This document shows positions 44,153 through 53,826 of a stretch of DNA of 64,000 nucleotides, piece by piece. Where the stretch lies: contig JAPHTO010000031.1 of assembly GCA_026196955.1 (NCBI GenBank), forward strand, positions 62,001 to 126,000, given 5' to 3'. Position 1 is the first letter of the stretch. Every line of letters starts with the position of its first letter. The position numbers and the translations under genes are program-made. The DNA is from Colwellia sp. (GTDB taxonomy: Bacteria; Pseudomonadota; Gammaproteobacteria; Enterobacterales; Alteromonadaceae). The notes below the pieces were generated by a model. The model was not told the origin of the DNA, ran no database searches, and saw nothing but the letters and a program-made list of their open reading frames with translations.

Positions 44153-45277
44153 TTATAAAGTGTGAATTTTAAGGCTCGTATTAGCCCAACGGGTGAATTT
44201 AACTTGAAGTTGAGATAATGGTAATTTTAAAACCCTCTGAATACTGCCTGGTGGGTTTACATCACAAAGGTCTTTCTGCTCATTTCTTATTATTTTGGCC
44301 AAAGCCTGCTTACGTTGATAATCTTCCATCATAAAATGGATAAATGCCCAGCTTGTAGCATACAAACGGTGACGCAACGTAGAGTTCCAGTCCTTATTAC
44401 TTGCGGAGATTAAAAAAGATAATGGCAGTAAGGCTTCAGTCAACACCCCACCGCTAGTCCAATCTCCATTTGGATAAACTCGAGTAGATATACCTTTTAC
44501 TTCAATATTTTCACTATATTCGGAAAGCCCTTCATTTAACCATCTTGGTGTATACCCAATAATTGCTCGATTAATTGCATGTGTTGCCTCATGCGCAGCA
44601 GTCCTCATTGTTCGCTCATTATTTCGAAATAGTAAATATGCCTGATTATTACCGTGACTATAAAAACCATTAATATTATCGCCACTAGACACGTTATGTT
44701 GTTTTTTAACTTGCTCAAATGCCATTTTCGATTGATATACTTGTAAGTTAATATCAACTTTCTTTAACGATGATCTATCAAGTAACTTCCCATATAGTTC
44801 AAATAGTTTGTTCAGCTTTACAGTAAGTTTTTGATTAAAATCGTAAGGTAAACTTTCAGTATTTAAATCTAGAGAAAAATAATCAAAAATCTTTTCACCC
44901 GCATAATTCAGTGATTCAAATTCACCTTTCTGAGGTGGTGTGTCACTAAAGTGAGGTATACCGTGCTCATCTGTCCACGTATAAACTTTACCTGTTTTTT
45001 TATACGCTAATTCACCTAATGAAATATCTTTGCAAACAGGTCTACGCCCGACTTCTACATGATGATTACTAGCTTCATCCTTGAACTTAACTTTATCAAT
45101 CGGAGTTTTACTGATTACTGCTTCAGGCTCATCAAGGAAGAGTAACTCTACCCATTGGAGGGTATTACGTAGCTGAGTGTGCAAGCTTATATTATTACCA
45201 CTTAAGTAACTTGCAAGTAAAAAGCTAGCAACAAATGCCAGTATAATGATTGCAATGAGAAATAGTTTTCTATTCAA
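44153..45277 (-). CDS. Membrane-anchored zinc peptidase-like protein with DUF4124 domain
   Basis: A 374-residue protein from a TTG at 45277, which has AGGGA six bases upstream; an in-frame TTG at 45316 would add 13 residues. One N-terminal membrane helix (about residues 5-25) is followed by a DUF4124-like stretch (VYTWTDEHGIPHFSDTPP, about 105-125). The C-terminal domain contains the gluzincin signature HEATH with NEGLSEY about 20 residues later. Zinc ligands would be the two His of HEATH and the Glu in NEGLSEY. The catalytic part presumably faces the periplasm. The substrate is unknown. It lies near the subtilases but not in an operon with them. Confidence 0.8.
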   Translation of the reverse strand: MNRKLFLIAIIILAFVASFLLASYLSGNNISLHTQLRNTLQWVELLFLDEPEAVISKTPIDKVKFKDEASNHHVEVGRRPVCKDISLGELAYKKTGKVYTWTDEHGIPHFSDTPPQKGEFESLNYAGEKIFDYFSLDLNTESLPYDFNQKLTVKLNKLFELYGKLLDRSSLKKVDINLQVYQSKMAFEQVKKQHNVSSGDNINGFYSHGNNQAYLLFRNNERTMRTAAHEATHAINRAIIGYTPRWLNEGLSEYSENIEVKGISTRVYPNGDWTSGGVLTEALLPLSFLISASNKDWNSTLRHRLYATSWAFIHFMMEDYQRKQALAKIIRNEQKDLCDVNPPGSIQRVLKLPLSQLQVKFTRWANTSLKIHTL

Positions 45278-45503
45278 AATCTTATCCCTAAGTTTGATTA
45301 AAATGATAATTTTCAAATATTAAACCAAGTCTACTAAATAGTAACTGAGCTTAATACAGGTATATTCATATACTGGGTATGCTGATATCGGTCACACTTA
45401 ATTAGCTATTGGTAGTTATTATTGGACAGAGGTAGACGCGTATCTACCCAGAAATTACCCAGACAAGGAACAGGATATAGACCTAACACTGAATTTCAGG
45501 CAC

Positions 45504-45528
45504 AAAAAAACCGACGTAATGTCGGTTT
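45504..45528 (-). terminator. Rho-independent terminator of the tRNA-Leu unit
   Basis: ACCGAC / GTCGGT stem with a 5-base loop is followed on the minus strand by seven T. It lies 33 bp after the tRNA 3' end. The region from 45529 to 45561 and the stretch 45278-45503 show no gene. Confidence 0.85.
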
Positions 45529-45561
45529 GTAAGCCTTGATAACTCTAGTATTATCAAGAAA

Positions 45562-45646
45562 TGGTACCGGAGGACGGACTTGAACCGTCACGCCCGAAGG
45601 CAACGGATTTTGAATCCGTCGTGTCTACCAATTCCACCACTCCGGC
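45562..45646 (-). tRNA. tRNA-Leu(CAA)
   Basis: An 85-nt class II tRNA with a GCCGGAG / CTCCGGT acceptor stem. The D-arm GGTGGAATTGGTAGAC is typical of leucine tRNAs. The anticodon loop TTCAAAA lies in an ACGGA/TCCGT stem, giving anticodon CAA. A long variable arm (TGCCTTCGGGCG) and the T-arm GACGGTTCAAGTCCGTC follow. The 3' CCA is encoded. It reads UUG codons. Confidence 0.96.
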
Positions 45647-45760
45647 GACACAGTGACTAACAAACAAAAGCTGTTTGAAGTGGTTGGCATTATACGAGAT
45701 ATCTTTGCTTGTGCAATAGTTTTTCTTGGTGCGGTGACTATTTGCTGTTTATTTATTCAA

Positions 45761-46390
45761 TTACTCTTTTACTTGGTACGCTTTAAGGAAAAGTGACACG
45801 GCTTTATCAACGTGCTGGTAAATATCTTCATCAGCTATCTTTTCATTTGGTAGTAGCAACACCTTAAAATGCAGGCTCCCTTTCACCATATCTATTAGCA
45901 TTTTCGTTGCATAAAAAGGATCATCAATTGCGAGTATTCCTTCTTTATCAAGTTGCATTAAATATTCAGTCAGTGGCTTAGTCCCTTTAAGTGGACCTTT
46001 TTCATAAATGAGTTCACCTACTTCTGGTAATTTTGGCACCACTTGTATCACTAGACGAAACAGTGAAACCAAGGTATCAGACAGCACCCCTTTAACGAAA
46101 CGAAAGCACATTTCTTTTAGTGCATCATTGGGCACTAAGTCAGTGGTTTTAATTGATGCAATTGTCGCTGTTTGAATACTAACTTGCTGTTGAATGACCG
46201 ACATCAGCAGGCCTTGCTTATTACCAAACTCATCATAGATAGAGCGCCGAGAGCCACCAGCTTCAGCAATGATCATTTCAAGAGAGGTTTCATCATAACC
46301 ATGTTTAAGAAATAACTTTTGTGCGGCAGCAAGAATTAGCAGCCCTCTTGAGCTTAAATCGTTCTTGCATCGTTTTTCACAATTTAGCAT
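45761..46390 (-). CDS. TetR/AcrR family regulator of the adjacent RND efflux genes
   Basis: A 209-residue repressor. The N-terminal helix-turn-helix is at about residues 13-60 (RGLLILAAAQKLFLKHGYDETS, then SRRSIYDEFGNKQGLL), and a helical ligand domain follows. It is divergent from the RND adaptor gene, with a 137-bp gap containing a perfect palindrome (46424-46445). It therefore probably represses the pump and itself until a pump substrate binds. The head CEKRCK is unusually cysteine-containing but short. No sequence link to the other TetR in this window was seen beyond the DNA-binding domain. Confidence 0.9.
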   Translation of the reverse strand: MLNCEKRCKNDLSSRGLLILAAAQKLFLKHGYDETSLEMIIAEAGGSRRSIYDEFGNKQGLLMSVIQQQVSIQTATIASIKTTDLVPNDALKEMCFRFVKGVLSDTLVSLFRLVIQVVPKLPEVGELIYEKGPLKGTKPLTEYLMQLDKEGILAIDDPFYATKMLIDMVKGSLHFKVLLLPNEKIADEDIYQHVDKAVSLFLKAYQVKE

Positions 46391-46423
46391 TACTACATCA
46401 ACTCATTTTAACTAGTTATTGAC

Positions 46424-46445
46424 TTTGGTACTACATAGTACCAAA
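46424..46445. promoter_or_regulatory. Palindromic operator of the RND efflux TetR regulator
   Basis: Perfect 10-bp arms TTTGGTACTA / TAGTACCAAA surround a CA centre, 34 bp from the tetR start. A partial second copy (AGTACTTAACAGTACC) follows at about 46452-46467 toward the adaptor gene. Confidence 0.85.
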
Positions 46446-46527
46446 ATATACAGTACTTAACAGTACCAATTTACTTTTTGGCATTTACTACCTTTAATAA
46501 AGTGTAGTTGCCACCACTGGGATCATT

Positions 46528-47628
46528 ATGCGTATATTATTGGCTATCTCCTTAACTGCATTTTTAATAGGCTGTAGTGAACAGGCCGTTACCACAGAGG
46601 AAGCAATCAGACCAATTGCTTGGACAAAGGTAACAGAATCAAATTTGCAGCAACTGCGAACCTTGTCAGGCATTGTAGCCCCCGTTGAAGCGACCAGTTT
46701 AAGCTTTGAAGTGCTGGGTAAAGTGCAAAGTGTTGATGTAAAGCTTGGTGATACTGTGCAAAAAGGACAAATGTTAGCGCAATTAAACCATCGCAGCTTT
46801 GAGCTATCTTCACAATCGGCTCAAGCAGAGTTAGACAGAGCAAACTCTGCCATGCTTGAAGCAAAAAATACTTTTACTCGCTATAGCCAATTAATCAAAC
46901 AAGGCCTAGTGGCTCAATCAGGTTTTGATAATGCAAAAGCCAATTATGATTCAAGCAAAAGTGCGGTAGGCGTTGCTCAGGCACAACTGGATATTGCTAA
47001 GAAGAATTTACAAGACAGTACCTTACTTGCGCCATATAACGGCATAATAACTAAGCGCTTAATTGAGCCTTCTCAGCAAATTGGTGCTGGTCAAGCCGCC
47101 TTTGAAATAGAAGGCAAGCATGGTTTAGAAGTAAATGTGATGGTGCCTGAAACACTGATCAGAGAGTTACAGTACAATACCATTATTCCGGTACGCTTTC
47201 CGGTGTTACCCCAAATAGAAATGTTAGGCCGTATTGCCGAAATAGGCACAAGAGCAGAAGCAGCTAACGCTTTTCCTGTTACCGTTGTATTACAAAAAGA
47301 AAGCTCGCTACTAAGAGCAGGGATGACTGCTGAAGTTGATTTTTCCTTTGAAGGTGTAGGAAAAACAGGTTTTCAAGGGGTCGCTATTAATGTGCCATTT
47401 TCGGCACTGCGTGCTGGTGTAGGCCAAAAAAGCTATGTGTTTGTTTATGATCCAAAAAACAATGTTGTTAACCAAAGGCAAGTACAAACAGAAAATGTAC
47501 TCAACAACATTGTATTTATTTCTTCAGGTTTAAAAAGTGGTGAGATCATTGCTACAGCCGGTGTCGCATTTTTACGAGACGGCCAAAAGGTAACCTTGTT
47601 AGACAATACTATTCAGCGTTTTAATTAA
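46528..47628 (+). CDS. RND efflux periplasmic adaptor lipoprotein
   Basis: A 366-residue membrane-fusion protein. The lipobox FLIGC gives a lipidated Cys16. Then come the first half of a lipoyl/barrel-sandwich domain (VLGKVQSVDVKLGDTVQKGQMLAQL, about 61-90), an alpha-helical hairpin (about 95-160), and the returning lipoyl strand (LLAPYNGIITKRLIEPSQQI). Beta-barrel and membrane-proximal domains complete it. It would bridge the inner-membrane RND pump to an outer-membrane channel, not encoded here. The pump gene starts 11 bp after its stop. Expression is likely controlled by the divergent TetR. Confidence 0.93.
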   Translation: MRILLAISLTAFLIGCSEQAVTTEEAIRPIAWTKVTESNLQQLRTLSGIVAPVEATSLSFEVLGKVQSVDVKLGDTVQKGQMLAQLNHRSFELSSQSAQAELDRANSAMLEAKNTFTRYSQLIKQGLVAQSGFDNAKANYDSSKSAVGVAQAQLDIAKKNLQDSTLLAPYNGIITKRLIEPSQQIGAGQAAFEIEGKHGLEVNVMVPETLIRELQYNTIIPVRFPVLPQIEMLGRIAEIGTRAEAANAFPVTVVLQKESSLLRAGMTAEVDFSFEGVGKTGFQGVAINVPFSALRAGVGQKSYVFVYDPKNNVVNQRQVQTENVLNNIVFISSGLKSGEIIATAGVAFLRDGQKVTLLDNTIQRFN

Positions 47629-47638
47629 GAGCCTCACA

Positions 47639-50600
47639 ATGAATATTACTCAAGTTGCCTTTCAATACCGTAAAACCGTATTTTTAATCATCGCCTTGCT
47701 TTTAATCAACGGTGTTTTTGCTTATTTCACCTTACCCGCACAAGAAGATCCCACCATCACTATACGTGAAGCAGTTGTTTCTACAGCTTTTCCTGGGATG
47801 GCACCTGAGCGAGTAGAACAGCTAATAACTAAAAAGCTTGAAGAAGAAATACGAAAAGTTCCCGAAGTAACAGAGATAAGATCACTGTCCACCACGGGAA
47901 AATCTACCATTCATGTCAAAATTCATGATCGCTATTTTAACCTTGATGACATTTGGCAAGATGTTCGAAATAAAACCAGTGCCGCTCATAGTAAAATGCC
48001 ATCAGGCACTGCCCCCTCTTTTGTCAACACTGAATTTGGCGATGTTTCGGTGGTAACACTGGCATTAACTGCTGATGGTTTTGATATGAGTGCCATGTAC
48101 GATATTGCACAACATATTCGTGATTCGCTATATGGGGTTGAAGGCACAAAAAAAATAGAAATTTTAGGGCAATTAGAAGAGCGCATTTTTCTTGAAGCAT
48201 CAAACGCAAAATTATCAAACTTAGGTATTTCTCCTAATGCCTTAGTTAGTGAGTTGCAGCAGCAAAATATTATTCGCTCTGGTGGTGAAGTCGATACCGG
48301 CATGAAAAGCTTTATTGTAGAGCCATCAGGTAACTTTGGAAGTGTTCCTGATATAGCTGATACCTACATCAACATACCGAATACTGAGGACTTTATTGCC
48401 TTAAAAGATGTAGTCAGTATTAAGCGTGATTATGTCGATCCACCTGAGCAGCTTGCCTACTTCAATGGTAAACCGGCTATTTTCTTTGCTATTTCAATGT
48501 TGCCTCAATACAACATTTTAGAATATGCGCCGCGAATTAAAGCGAAGTTTGCAAAGATCACCCAGAGTTTACCTATAGGGTATCAATTAAATATTGCAAC
48601 CTATCAGGCTGATCAAGTAGAAAGAACTGTTCAAGGGGTCTCTGTTAGTGTGTTACAAACACTAGCCATAGTGCTTATTGTCGTGGTTTTGTTTTTAGGT
48701 GTAAGAACGGGCTTAATCGTTGGCGCCATTGTGCCTTTTGTAATGTTGGCAACATTATCAATAATGCTGTTTTTTGGTCTAAAACTAGAACGCATGAGTT
48801 TAGCAACCTTAATCATATCCTTAGGATTATTAGTTGATAACGGTATTGTTATCGCTGAAGATTTTAAGCGAAGAATAAGTGAAGGCATAAGTCGTTATGA
48901 TGCTATGTTACAGGGCTGTCAAGAGCTTGCTATTCCACTGCTAAGCTCTTCAGTCACCACTATTTTATTCTTTTTACCGCTCATGTTAGCTGAACATGTG
49001 GCGGGCGAGTACACGCGTTCAATTTCATTGGTTATTCTAATTACCTTAATGACCAGTTGGATACTTGCCTTATGTGTCACCCCTATTCTTTGTTATTACT
49101 TCATAAAACCAGCTGAAAACGAAGCGGATGGTAACTCTTCGCCAAGCAAATTCTATACGGGTTATGAAAATTTCTTACGCTGGGTGTTAAAGCATAGATT
49201 GCTGTTTATGAGTTTAATGCTGGTACTCTTTATTGGTTCAGTTGCTTCGATGAAGTTTGTTGCAAAGCAATTCTTTCCTGAATCAGATCGTACACAGATA
49301 CTGATGTATATTGACTTGCCTAACGGTACTTCATCTCGTGAAACTAACCGTCAAATGAAAGAGATTTTTACCTGGTTAGACAACAAGGAGAAATTCGCCT
49401 ATATCGAAAACTATTCAGGCTATGTCGGCTTCAATGGCCCAAGATTTGTGCTATCACTTAACCCAGAAGATCCAGCGCAAAATAAAGGTTTTATTGTACT
49501 TAATGTTGTTGAAGGTACTGATGTTACCAAAAGAATATTAGAGCTTGATACGCAACTTGAAGCTAACTTTCCTAATATTTCAGCGCGGGTGAAAAAAATG
49601 TTCTTAGGCCCATCTGACGCCAAGACCATAAAAATTCAGGTAAAAGGCCCTGATAAAAATGTCATCTATGCAAAAGCACAACAAATTATGGATTTACTCC
49701 ATCAAGTGCCTAATACAATCAATATACGTAATGATTGGGAAAATCTCATTGTTAAAATTGATGTGCAAATAGATCAACATCGTGCCAAAAGAGCAGGCTT
49801 AACCTCCTCTGAGATAGCTGACGCACTACAAACCTATTTTTCTGGCGCGCAAATCACTGAATATCGAGAAGAAGATGAAATAATTCCCATCATACTACGC
49901 GCCCATGACGTTGAGCGTAACAATATAGACAGATTACGCACAATTAATGTTTATTCAGAAAAAACAGGCAAAGCTGTTCCATTATTTCAGGTTGCGACTT
50001 TTGCCGCTAAAAACCAGTTTTCAGTGATACATCATGAAGATATGTTCCGCACCATCAGCGTTGAAGCGCGCAACAACAATTTAACCGCAGAAGATTTGCA
50101 GTTGGTGATTGACGAAAAAATACAGGCATTGGCGGCAGACTTGCCTATTAATCACGAAATCATATACGGCGGTGCCATTAAAGAGTCTAAAGCGGCTCAA
50201 AAAGCATTAAGTGCCAGTATGCCAATGGTCATTGGTTTTATTTTAATTCTGCTTGTTGCTCAATTTAACTCTTTCAGACAAGCCGCAATAATAACGCTAA
50301 CTATGCCGCTGTCTTTTATTGGTGCTGTTATCGGCTTATTAGTGATGCAAGCGCCTTTTGGTTTTATGGTGACGCTTGGTTTATATAGCTTGGCGGGCAT
50401 TATTATCAATAACGCCATTGTACTTATCGACCGTATTAAAATTGAAGTTAATAGTGGCAAAACACAATACCAAGCTTTGGTTGATGCTTGTTTAACTCGG
50501 TTACGGCCAATTACCATGACAACAATCACCACAGTAATGGGACTATTACCCCTTATTATTTATAAAGATCCTTTATTCTATGGCATGGCAAATGCCATCG

Positions 50601-50689
50601 CCTTTGGCTTAGGAATAGGCACCATATTAACCCTAGCCGTGGTGCCTGTACTTTATTCATCATTTTATAAAGTAAAAGCCGAGTCATAA
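47639..50689 (+). CDS. RND efflux pump, inner-membrane permease
   Basis: A 1016-residue proton-driven transporter of the AcrB superfamily, full length. The first helix (about 15-30) precedes the porter domain opening with ITIREAVVSTAFPGMAPERVEQLIT. Helices of the first bundle include LIISLGLLVDNGIVIAED, where the AcrB Asp pair is D-N, so only the first Asp is kept. The second half repeats the pattern with the PLSFIGAVIGLL and RLRPITMTTITTVMGLLPL motifs. It works with the adaptor at 46528. Drug or solvent export is inferred from the family; no specific substrate can be read. A hairpin follows the stop codon. Confidence 0.95.
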   Translation: MNITQVAFQYRKTVFLIIALLLINGVFAYFTLPAQEDPTITIREAVVSTAFPGMAPERVEQLITKKLEEEIRKVPEVTEIRSLSTTGKSTIHVKIHDRYFNLDDIWQDVRNKTSAAHSKMPSGTAPSFVNTEFGDVSVVTLALTADGFDMSAMYDIAQHIRDSLYGVEGTKKIEILGQLEERIFLEASNAKLSNLGISPNALVSELQQQNIIRSGGEVDTGMKSFIVEPSGNFGSVPDIADTYINIPNTEDFIALKDVVSIKRDYVDPPEQLAYFNGKPAIFFAISMLPQYNILEYAPRIKAKFAKITQSLPIGYQLNIATYQADQVERTVQGVSVSVLQTLAIVLIVVVLFLGVRTGLIVGAIVPFVMLATLSIMLFFGLKLERMSLATLIISLGLLVDNGIVIAEDFKRRISEGISRYDAMLQGCQELAIPLLSSSVTTILFFLPLMLAEHVAGEYTRSISLVILITLMTSWILALCVTPILCYYFIKPAENEADGNSSPSKFYTGYENFLRWVLKHRLLFMSLMLVLFIGSVASMKFVAKQFFPESDRTQILMYIDLPNGTSSRETNRQMKEIFTWLDNKEKFAYIENYSGYVGFNGPRFVLSLNPEDPAQNKGFIVLNVVEGTDVTKRILELDTQLEANFPNISARVKKMFLGPSDAKTIKIQVKGPDKNVIYAKAQQIMDLLHQVPNTINIRNDWENLIVKIDVQIDQHRAKRAGLTSSEIADALQTYFSGAQITEYREEDEIIPIILRAHDVERNNIDRLRTINVYSEKTGKAVPLFQVATFAAKNQFSVIHHEDMFRTISVEARNNNLTAEDLQLVIDEKIQALAADLPINHEIIYGGAIKESKAAQKALSASMPMVIGFILILLVAQFNSFRQAAIITLTMPLSFIGAVIGLLVMQAPFGFMVTLGLYSLAGIIINNAIVLIDRIKIEVNSGKTQYQALVDACLTRLRPITMTTITTVMGLLPLIIYKDPLFYGMANAIAFGLGIGTILTLAVVPVLYSSFYKVKAES

Positions 50690-50696
50690 CATCCAC

Positions 50697-50735
50697 TGGC
50701 GAATACGCCATAAACGAGTATTCGCCATCATTTAA
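50697..50735 (+). terminator. Hairpin after the RND operon, probable terminator
   Basis: TGGCGAATAC / GTATTCGCCA with an 11-base loop is followed by TCATTTAAATT. The same GTATTCG/CGNATAC core recurs in the hairpin after valS at 58757. Confidence 0.65.
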
Positions 50736-50815
50736 ATTGCCAAGATAAGAAACTACTCACTTAAACTTTAGTTATGTCTTTGTTAGACTATGACAAATTT
50801 TTCTGAGCTTACTTT

Positions 50816-51310
50816 ATGACTTCTTCTAATGAATTTCCCCGCGCTGGTTTTCGACGCCGATTTGGCTCTTGGGTGTACGATGTGCTTATTGCTTTTGCCG
50901 TTTACATGGTTGCAGGAGCAGTTTCTTTTTTGCTGTTTAATATGCTGATTAGATTTGGTGTGATCAGTATGCAAGGTTTTGAACATGCCATCGATTTACA
51001 GCGCTCATCAATCTTCTACAGCATCTTAATTTATGGGTGGAATATTGCTTGGGTTAGTTACTTCTTTATCTTCTTTTGGGCAAAAAGCGGACAAACTTTA
51101 GGTATGAAGGCATGGCGATTACGCTTACAAAATCAAGATGGAACACGCATCAGTAAACTAACAGGCTTAAAGCGCTTAATTCCTACCTTACTTGGCCTAG
51201 GCAACATAGCGGTAATTTTTGATCGCAAAAATAAATTAAGTTTGCAAGATAGGTTAACTCAAACCGAAGTGGTGGTTTTATCACTTGAGGCAAATAGAGG
51301 AAGACTTTAG
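50816..51310 (+). CDS. RDD family membrane protein
   Basis: A 164-residue inner-membrane protein. The RDD signature is near the N-terminus (FPRAGFRRRFGSWVYDVLIAF, about residues 6-26). Two further hydrophobic segments lie around 50-90, and the QTLGMKAWRLRLQNQDG motif is typical of the family. The function of RDD proteins is poorly defined; transport roles have been proposed. It stands alone, converging on lptG, with a long inverted repeat between the two stop codons. Confidence 0.85.
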   Translation: MTSSNEFPRAGFRRRFGSWVYDVLIAFAVYMVAGAVSFLLFNMLIRFGVISMQGFEHAIDLQRSSIFYSILIYGWNIAWVSYFFIFFWAKSGQTLGMKAWRLRLQNQDGTRISKLTGLKRLIPTLLGLGNIAVIFDRKNKLSLQDRLTQTEVVVLSLEANRGRL

Positions 51311-51330
51311 CATTGCTTAATTCGTGGAGT

Positions 51331-51360
51331 ATGTTGCCAAATCAAAACATTTGGCAACAT
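51331..51360. terminator. Inverted repeat between convergent RDD and lptG genes
   Basis: A perfect 12-bp stem ATGTTGCCAAAT / ATTTGGCAACAT has a 6-base loop. T-runs are weak on both sides. It probably acts as a bidirectional terminator, given its place between two stop codons. Confidence 0.65.
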
Positions 51361-51369
51361 ATATCTGCT

Positions 51370-52437
51370 TTAGGTTACTTTCTTATTCATAAAATACCAA
51401 GCAACACTAATAAATAATAAACTCGGCGAAATTGCCCCGATTATGGGCGGGAATTGATAAACCAAGCTCAGCGAGCCCAACACCTCATTACAAACAAAGA
51501 ACAATATTCCTGTTACCACGCCCATCATAATACGCGCCCCCATTGATACAGAGCGCAGTGGACCAAAGATAAACGATAAAGCAACCAATAACATTACCGC
51601 TAAAGTAATGGGCTGCATTATTTTTCGCCAAAAAGCCAATAGGTATCGGCTTTGATCTTGAGCATTGGCCTCTAAATAATCTAAATAATCGAGTAAACCT
51701 CGAATAGATAATGACTCTGGGGTAACCGTTACTACACCGAGTTTTTTCGGGGTAAGCGATGATTGCCAAATTTGACTATCATACTCGCTCGTGGTGATCT
51801 GCCCTTTACCTAATTCAGTATTAACAACTTTAGACAGTATCCATTCTTCATCTTGATAAATTGCACTTTCAGCACTTAACCAACTCTCTAGTTTCAAGTG
51901 TTCGTTAAAGCGATAAATTTGTATTTTCTTTATTTGCCCTTGCTCTAGCACTTCGCCAATATTAACAAAATAGGCACCATCTTTAGCCCAAACACCATTT
52001 TTAGCCGAAATTAAACTGCCACCAGAAATCGCCTGCGCTCGAATTTCTCTTGCTGTAGCTTCACCACTGGGTGCTAACCATTCACCAACCGCCATAGAAA
52101 CAATCACTAATAAAACCGCGGTTTTCATCACAGATTTTATGATATCTAATCGTGACAAACCTGCTGCTTGCATCACTACTAATTCACTATTGCTAGCTAG
52201 CATGCCAATACCAATTAAGCCGCCGATTAACGCCGACATAGGAAAGAATACTTCAATATCGCGTGGCACAGCATAAAGCACATACAAGGCAGCATGAGAC
52301 AAGTCATAATTACCACGACCAACAGCTCGCATTTGTTCAACAAACTTAATAATACCACTAACGCTAACAAAAACAGCCAAGGTTAAGAAGGTTGTTGAGG
52401 CGATAATACGACCAATATAAGCATCTAAAATTCGCAT
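51370..52437 (-). CDS. lptG: LPS export ABC transporter permease LptG
   Basis: A 355-residue inner-membrane permease that, with LptF and the LptB ATPase, extracts lipopolysaccharide and passes it to LptC/A. It has the N-terminal helix pattern RILDAYIGRIIASTTFLTLAVFVSVSGIIKFVEQMRAVGRGNY. The ELVVMQAAGLSRLDI coupling helix, a periplasmic beta-jellyroll (about 130-255) and three C-terminal helices (LGSLSLVYQFPPIIGAISPSLLF) follow. Its ATG overlaps the lptF stop codon by one base (TAATG), so the pair is translationally coupled, as in other gammaproteobacteria. Confidence 0.96.
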   Translation of the reverse strand: MRILDAYIGRIIASTTFLTLAVFVSVSGIIKFVEQMRAVGRGNYDLSHAALYVLYAVPRDIEVFFPMSALIGGLIGIGMLASNSELVVMQAAGLSRLDIIKSVMKTAVLLVIVSMAVGEWLAPSGEATAREIRAQAISGGSLISAKNGVWAKDGAYFVNIGEVLEQGQIKKIQIYRFNEHLKLESWLSAESAIYQDEEWILSKVVNTELGKGQITTSEYDSQIWQSSLTPKKLGVVTVTPESLSIRGLLDYLDYLEANAQDQSRYLLAFWRKIMQPITLAVMLLVALSFIFGPLRSVSMGARIMMGVVTGILFFVCNEVLGSLSLVYQFPPIIGAISPSLLFISVAWYFMNKKVT

Positions 52438-53606
52438 TATGCTTGACCTCTTGCATTATTCACTTTATTGGAGCCATTACGCTTAAAGCGGGGTAATTTA
52501 GCTTTAATCTTTCTACCGCTACTTCGCTCTTTCATTAATAACATCATACCGAGAAATAGTGCGCTTAAATGAACAGGCCAAAGCCCAATTCCCGTAGGCA
52601 ATGCTTGTCGTTCTATACCAGAGCGCATTGCTGTTAATAACAGAAAATATCCTAAAAACAGCATCAAGGCTGGCAACATTTTAGCAAACTTACCCTGCCT
52701 AGGATTAACCACGCTTAAAGGCACAGCAATAAAGGTTAAAATAATACAAGCAATCGGAAAAGCAATGCGCCACTGAATAGTCGCGCCAAATTCGGCAACT
52801 GATTTGGCATCAACGGGATTAAATAACTGCGGGGTGGGTAAAGCACTTAATTTTCGATGCTTCTGCTCTACCTCTTGATCTTGAATTTGAATATAGTACT
52901 TATCAAAGGCAACTGATTGAAATTCACCATTATCTGAATCGCTATGATAACGCGTACCATCAGTTAGCACTAGGCGTTGTGAGCCAGAGTCTTCTTCAAA
53001 TACCTGTCCTTGTTTAGCATAAACTAAACTGGCATTGATAATACTTTCTTCACGGTTATTTTCATCGGGCAACTGAGCAACAAACACCTTATCAAAGCCG
53101 TTATCTTCACGGTGTTTATCATGAATGAAAACAACCGCTTTTTTATTGCCTGTTTTTTGAAAACGCCCTGCTACTAAAGCGCTTAAGCCAGAATCTGCAG
53201 CTAACTCATCTTTGACTTGGTATTGATACTCTGAAGCCATAGGTGCTAAATATAAGGTAAATAACCCTGTAAAAAGTGCGGTAACAACGGCTAAAACCAA
53301 GGTGACTCTAACTACATACCATTCGCTAACGCCACAAGCATGCAAAACCGTCATTTCATTATCTGCGTATATACGGCCATACGCGAGTAATACCCCTAAA
53401 AACAAGCTTAACGGTAGCATCATCCCCGCTAAATCAGGAATTTTCAGGCCAATAAAAACCATCACCATTTGCCCTGGAATACTTCCTTCTGAAGCATCGC
53501 CTAAAACACGAACAAATTTTTGACTGATAAAAATGGTCATTAACACTAAAAATACCGCTAGCTGTGTTTTAGCCACTTCTTTTAATAAATATCGAAAGAT
53601 GATCAC
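52437..53606 (-). CDS. lptF: LPS export ABC transporter permease LptF
   Basis: A 389-residue partner of LptG. The GTG at 53606 (GGGA seven bases upstream) gives the usual family N-terminus MIIFRYLLKEVAKTQLAV. An ATG at 53678 would add 24 untypical residues and is less likely. Family features are FISQKFVRVLGDASEGSIPG, the coupling segment NEMTVLHACGVSEWYVV, a periplasmic jellyroll and C-terminal helices. The tail is Lys/Arg-rich. It is divergent from pepA, the standard gammaproteobacterial layout. Confidence 0.94.
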   Translation of the reverse strand: MIIFRYLLKEVAKTQLAVFLVLMTIFISQKFVRVLGDASEGSIPGQMVMVFIGLKIPDLAGMMLPLSLFLGVLLAYGRIYADNEMTVLHACGVSEWYVVRVTLVLAVVTALFTGLFTLYLAPMASEYQYQVKDELAADSGLSALVAGRFQKTGNKKAVVFIHDKHREDNGFDKVFVAQLPDENNREESIINASLVYAKQGQVFEEDSGSQRLVLTDGTRYHSDSDNGEFQSVAFDKYYIQIQDQEVEQKHRKLSALPTPQLFNPVDAKSVAEFGATIQWRIAFPIACIILTFIAVPLSVVNPRQGKFAKMLPALMLFLGYFLLLTAMRSGIERQALPTGIGLWPVHLSALFLGMMLLMKERSSGRKIKAKLPRFKRNGSNKVNNARGQA

Positions 53607-53826
53607 AAAAAGATCCCATAAAAACTGTGTTTTTTTCTGACATTCAGCGAGTTTTTCTAGTAAACTTGCCGTTTTCATAACTAAACTATATAGTCAGCAA
53701 ACAAACTTATTTGATAAATGCGGCTATAATTATAGCCCTTAGCGCTATCAGTTGAATAGACAAGAGTGCTATTTTTTACTAGTTTTAGCAAGTTATAGTA
53801 TAAATTATTATGCAAAAGGAGAGCTC

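Noticed and set aside
45562-45646. tRNA-Leu as a genomic-island attachment site
   Set aside because: No integrase gene and no repeat of the tRNA 3' end were noticed in the window.
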